The position numbers were made by a program, and so were the translations under genes. Shown here piece after piece: positions 60,610 through 64,000 of a stretch of DNA of 64,000 bases. Source of the DNA: Photobacterium chitinilyticum (GTDB lineage Bacteria > Pseudomonadota > Gammaproteobacteria > Enterobacterales > Vibrionaceae). The notes beneath the pieces are model-generated. The model ran no database searches, was not told the origin of the DNA, and saw nothing but the letters and a program-made list of their open reading frames with translations. Where the stretch lies: positions 310,001 through 374,000 of the forward strand of contig NZ_RJLM01000001.1 of NCBI RefSeq assembly GCF_004104355.1, given 5' to 3'. The first letter of the stretch is position 1; each line of letters starts with the position of its first letter.

Positions 60610-63537
60610 ATGATGTTAATAAGTAAATATAAGCCTGCGAAGCAACTTATTTGGCTGATGCTAGTATTGCTCAGTCAACCGGCATGGGCGATCGAGAAAA
60701 GTAGCTCAATGCTGTTTAATTTGGACAAGACACAGATTATCAGTGCTAACTTTGATGCAGGTAGTGTCAGTATTCTTGCCAGAGACAATGGCGAACTAAT
60801 TGCTGAGTCGACAATTGGTCGAGATATTCGCCGTATAGCGCTGACGGATGACGGCAGGCTGCTGTTGGCGACAGACTATCTGAACAACCAAGTTGTGCTG
60901 CTTGATGCAAAAAACCTACAAACCAAGCGTGTAACTGCTGTGCCTTCACGTCCCTTTGGTGTTGTCTATGATTCTCTGCATCAACGATTTTTCGTTACCA
61001 GTTTTGAAAGTGATAAGCTGCTGGTTATCAATACAGAAGGTGAAATTACCCAGACTCTAGATACGGCATCGACACCACGTGGTCTGGCGCTGACCGATGA
61101 CGGCCGTATGCTGGTGACCCACTCGCTATCTGGTCAGGTCTCTATCTACAACGTACGTGGCGAGCAGCCTCAATTGATTAAAGTGATACAGCTAGCAGAC
61201 AGTGAGTCAGATCCTGTCAAGACGAACCCGCAAGGTAAACCGCGTCTGCTGGACAATATTGCGATTTCTCCAGACGGGCGTCAGGCTTGGCTTCCCCATG
61301 TTTTATGGTCATTCGGACATGACTTCCAATTCCAATCAACGGTTTTTCCAACCGTGTCTTTGGTGGATCTAGAACCGGGCAACGAGCAAGAAATTATTGA
61401 CGAGCGAAAGCAGCTATTCAAGCAGATCAATATTATCGAAAGCGGCAACAAGATCCGCATAGTCTCTAACCCGCATGATGCTGTGTTTACCGATGATGGT
61501 AAAAAAATCATTTTCACCCTGGCGGGCTCCGAGGATTTGATGGTGTTCGACTTGTCGCGTCAGGGCAAGAAAAACAAAAAGCGTCACCGTCGTAAGAAAT
61601 TTCAGGGTGGGGTGAAGGCAACCCAAATTTATCGTAATGTTCCGGGTGATAACCCGCGCGGGTTGCTGGTAACCGGACGTGAGCTGTATGTCCAGAACGC
61701 GATGTCGCTGGATATTGCCAAGTTCGATACCGGTGCGGTGGGGCCGTTTGCCAAGGTCAAACTGACTCAGGGACATTTTGCCGATCTGGTTAAAGCCGAT
61801 CCGTTACCGAAGCAATTGCGCCAGGGCAAAACATTGTTCAATAGTGCCAATATGGCCGATTCGCCTGACTTCCCAATGGCCGGGGACTTTTGGATGAGCT
61901 GTAATTCATGCCACCTTGATGGCTTTAATTTTACTAATCGCCAGCTGATGGAAGATGGTAAAAAGGATCGATTCAGCAATGCACTTACCGGCCATGTCGA
62001 TGTCCGCAAAATGATTGCCGGTGATCCGATTGGTGCCTATATCGATATTATCCAGAAAACTCAGGGCGGGATGGGCGGTGATCCTCGAGAAGAAGCGCTA
62101 CCGCCTGTCAATATTGAAACCCCGCCGCTTGAAGCGGCAAAAATGATGTCTGCCCTGAACGAGTATGTCCGCGCACCAGAGAACTTGCCGTATCTTTCAA
62201 CCTGGTTACGACTTGATGACGATAAGCGCTATACCCACCCAGACGAGTGGATTAACTCTGCCGAGTGTTCTGATTGCCATACCACCATTTACGATCAGTG
62301 GGCCGATTCTAATCATGGTATGAACATGGATCATCCTTATTATCGTTTCCAGGAGGATTTCGCCGCGAAAACGGAAGGCGAGGAATTCCGGGTGCTTTGC
62401 CGTGGCTGCCATGCGCCGCAGATGGTGATCAATGGTGACAACGGGCCAATGACTGACTTTGGCGATATGTGGGAAAAAGGCGGGTCGTCACTTAAAGAAG
62501 CCTTTGCCCACGGTCAGTCGGTCAGCGAGCGTGGTACAGGGTGTGTTTTCTGCCACCGGGTCACCAAGGCAGAAAATGCCGGAGGCAATACTGATATGAC
62601 GGTCAACATCAAAGACCGTGATAGTTACGTGTTCGAAGATGCCAAGAACAGTATGCTGAAGTGGCTATCGGAAAAACAAATCAATGCTTTGCCGGAGCAG
62701 CATAAGGCGTCGTATTCCAAGCCTGAGCTGTACCAAAGCTCGCTCTATTGTGCGACTTGTCATAACGAGTTTACAACTGGGCAGGGTGCGAATGTGAACG
62801 ATAACTTTGGTGAGTGGCTGGCATCACCGTTTAATGCGCCGGATGATCCGAAGCAACATAAAACCTGTATTGACTGCCATATGACCCAGGATGTTACTGA
62901 CTTTGACAATAAAGTTGGTGGTCAGTCGACCGATAACGGCCCGATGAAGTCGAACCTTCGTTCGCACCATCTGGTGGGTGGTAACTACTTCTTTACCGGA
63001 ATGCGAAATCCTGAACATAAGAAGATGAGCATCGATATTTTGAAAACGGCGCTGAGTCTTGAGGTGGAAAAACAGGGGAGCCAGCTAACTGCCAAGGTTA
63101 CCAATGTCAATTCGGGGCATGACATGCCGGGCGGTGCTCGTCGTCAGGTCTGGCTGGAAGTCATTGCTACGGATGTCAACGGCCAGCAAGTCTACAGCAG
63201 TGGTGTAATGAAAAACGGTGTTATCCCTAAAGATGCCCATAAGTTTATTAAGATCGGTGTCGACAAGGATGGCAAACCGGTGGGTCTGCGTTTTTGGCGC
63301 TATGTGAAAATTGGTAAAGATACCCGGATTAAGTCGGGTGAAACCCGTAATGAGGTGTTTGAGTTGCCGAAGAATGCCGAGTACCCGTTGACGGTATCAA
63401 CTCGAGTGCTTTACCAAGTCTTTGCCAAGGGACTGAGCGACAAAGTTCGCCGGGCCTATCCAGATGAGAATATTCCGGAGCCGGAAGTGATTGAGTTGCA
63501 GAAAGTGGTTAAAACCTACTTATCGGTAACAGAGTAG
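60610..63537 (+). CDS. Exported beta-propeller / hexahaem cytochrome c fusion
   Basis: A 975-aa protein. A signal peptide occupies residues 1-27 (cleavage after PAWA); an ATG one codon later is an alternative start. Residues about 35-400 form a YVTN/NHL-like beta-propeller (repeats such as RRIALTDDGRLLLATDYLNN and PRGLALTDDGRMLVTHSLSG). A Lys/Arg-rich insert (GKKNKKRHRRKK) lies near 325. Six c-type haem sites follow: C431-NSCH, C553-SDCH, C597-RGCH, C645-VFCH, C714-ATCH and C753-IDCH. The last about 180 residues include SGHDMPGGARRQVWLEV, as in cytochrome c554-type multihaem proteins. No C-terminal anchor, so soluble in the periplasm. It needs the Ccm machinery. It likely exchanges electrons with the b-type cytochrome at 55717; iron oxidation or reduction is a hypothesis. 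Confidence 0.9.
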   Translation: MMLISKYKPAKQLIWLMLVLLSQPAWAIEKSSSMLFNLDKTQIISANFDAGSVSILARDNGELIAESTIGRDIRRIALTDDGRLLLATDYLNNQVVLLDAKNLQTKRVTAVPSRPFGVVYDSLHQRFFVTSFESDKLLVINTEGEITQTLDTASTPRGLALTDDGRMLVTHSLSGQVSIYNVRGEQPQLIKVIQLADSESDPVKTNPQGKPRLLDNIAISPDGRQAWLPHVLWSFGHDFQFQSTVFPTVSLVDLEPGNEQEIIDERKQLFKQINIIESGNKIRIVSNPHDAVFTDDGKKIIFTLAGSEDLMVFDLSRQGKKNKKRHRRKKFQGGVKATQIYRNVPGDNPRGLLVTGRELYVQNAMSLDIAKFDTGAVGPFAKVKLTQGHFADLVKADPLPKQLRQGKTLFNSANMADSPDFPMAGDFWMSCNSCHLDGFNFTNRQLMEDGKKDRFSNALTGHVDVRKMIAGDPIGAYIDIIQKTQGGMGGDPREEALPPVNIETPPLEAAKMMSALNEYVRAPENLPYLSTWLRLDDDKRYTHPDEWINSAECSDCHTTIYDQWADSNHGMNMDHPYYRFQEDFAAKTEGEEFRVLCRGCHAPQMVINGDNGPMTDFGDMWEKGGSSLKEAFAHGQSVSERGTGCVFCHRVTKAENAGGNTDMTVNIKDRDSYVFEDAKNSMLKWLSEKQINALPEQHKASYSKPELYQSSLYCATCHNEFTTGQGANVNDNFGEWLASPFNAPDDPKQHKTCIDCHMTQDVTDFDNKVGGQSTDNGPMKSNLRSHHLVGGNYFFTGMRNPEHKKMSIDILKTALSLEVEKQGSQLTAKVTNVNSGHDMPGGARRQVWLEVIATDVNGQQVYSSGVMKNGVIPKDAHKFIKIGVDKDGKPVGLRFWRYVKIGKDTRIKSGETRNEVFELPKNAEYPLTVSTRVLYQVFAKGLSDKVRRAYPDENIPEPEVIELQKVVKTYLSVTE

Positions 63538-63548
63538 GGAGATCTAGC

Positions 63549-63580
63549 CCAGTAGAGGTGCTTATGAGCACCTCTACTGG
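63549..63580. terminator. Strong hairpin between the hexahaem gene and cobO
   Basis: A perfect 14-bp CCAGTAGAGGTGCT stem with TATG loop between convergent genes. T-tracts are weak on both sides, but the stem is very stable. Confidence 0.7.
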
Positions 63581-63593
63581 ATTTAAAGGATAT

Positions 63594-64000
63594 TTACCAA
63601 TCGACGCCTTTACGGGCTTTGACCCCGTTCTCAAAAGCATGTTTGACGTTGCGAACTTCGGATACCGTATCGGCCAACTCCATTAAGGTACGGTGCGCGC
63701 CGCGGCCAGTAACGATCACTGATTGCATCACCGGGCGGTTGTTAATCGCTGCCACGACCTCGTCCAGCTCGATATAGCCATAGGTGACCATATAGGTCAG
63801 TTCATCCAGTAGCACTACATCGTAGCTGCCGTCTGCCAGCATCTTTTTACATTCAGCCCATGTTTCCTGTGCTGCTGCTGTGTCGGCTTTTTTGTCCTGG
63901 GTATCCCAGGTGAAGCCCGTTGCCATGACTGCAAATGTAACACCGTGTGACTCTAGCAAGTTTCTCTCGCCACAGTCCCAGGTCCCCTTGATAAATTGGC
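63594..64000 (-). CDS. cobO: Corrinoid adenosyltransferase CobO/BtuR, C-terminal part
   Basis: About 135 codons from the right edge to TAA/TAG at 63594; the N-terminus with the P-loop is outside the window. FIKGTWDCGERNLLESHGVT, VMATGFTWDTQDK, YDVVLLDELTYMVTYGYIEL, VIVTGRGAHRTLMELADTVS and VKHAFENGVKARKG match CobO/BtuR/CobP along their length. The enzyme transfers adenosyl from ATP to cob(I)alamin. The open frame continues upstream of the first in-frame start-like codon, which confirms truncation by the window edge. Confidence 0.95.
   Translation of the reverse strand, partial: QFIKGTWDCGERNLLESHGVTFAVMATGFTWDTQDKKADTAAAQETWAECKKMLADGSYDVVLLDELTYMVTYGYIELDEVVAAINNRPVMQSVIVTGRGAHRTLMELADTVSEVRNVKHAFENGVKARKGVDW

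Overview
The window looks like the chromosome of a marine gammaproteobacterium of the Vibrionaceae, most like Photobacterium. This rests on an OmpU-type porin, Vibrio/Enterobacteria-like core proteins, and gene order that largely follows Escherichia coli: purB-hflD-mnmA / rluE / icd, then cspD / clpS-clpA / infA / bpt-aat / cydDC / trxB / lrp / ftsK / lolA / rarA / serS, then metG / mrp / udk / asmA. The genus is an inference from remembered protein similarity, not from a search. No rRNA, tRNA, CRISPR array, insertion sequence or prophage was seen.

Layout. 1-4 kb: the tail of an unknown gene, a ParB-fold-like protein, an OmpU-like porin, a MerR regulator with a likely operator, and two short genes (34 and 58 aa), each with its own terminator. 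4-9.7 kb: a complete oppABCDF oligopeptide importer. 9.8-18.3 kb, mostly minus strand: the ribosomal oxygenase roxA, the nitric oxide reductase pair norVW, then purB, hflD, mnmA and rluE. 18.5-25 kb: icd, then the N-degron group clpS-clpA and bpt-aat, with cspD and infA. 25-39.4 kb: a glycine-zipper protein, the cytochrome bd assembly exporter cydDC, trxB, alanine dehydrogenase, lrp, ftsK, lolA, rarA and serS. 39.4-53.2 kb: an unknown membrane-anchored protein, a dicarboxylate/amino acid symporter, metG, mrp, udk, asmA, a CBS-domain protein, a YdjM-like membrane protein, dcuB with an FNR site, a 36-aa short gene, and psiE.

The most unusual part is 53.2-63.5 kb. Seven plus-strand genes follow a control region with a perfect FNR box and three Fur-like boxes. 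They encode a 673-aa exported protein of unknown family, a four-helix b-type cytochrome, an FTR1-type iron permease, an FAD oxidoreductase whose start overlaps the permease stop, a small exported helical protein, a GT-C-type membrane glycosyltransferase, and a 975-aa exported beta-propeller protein with six CXXCH haem sites. The canonical FTR1 partners EfeO and EfeB are absent. My working idea is an iron- and oxygen-controlled iron transport system in which haem proteins link iron redox chemistry to the respiratory chain. The individual families are visible in the sequence; their joint function is inferred. The window ends inside a minus-strand cobO/btuR gene.
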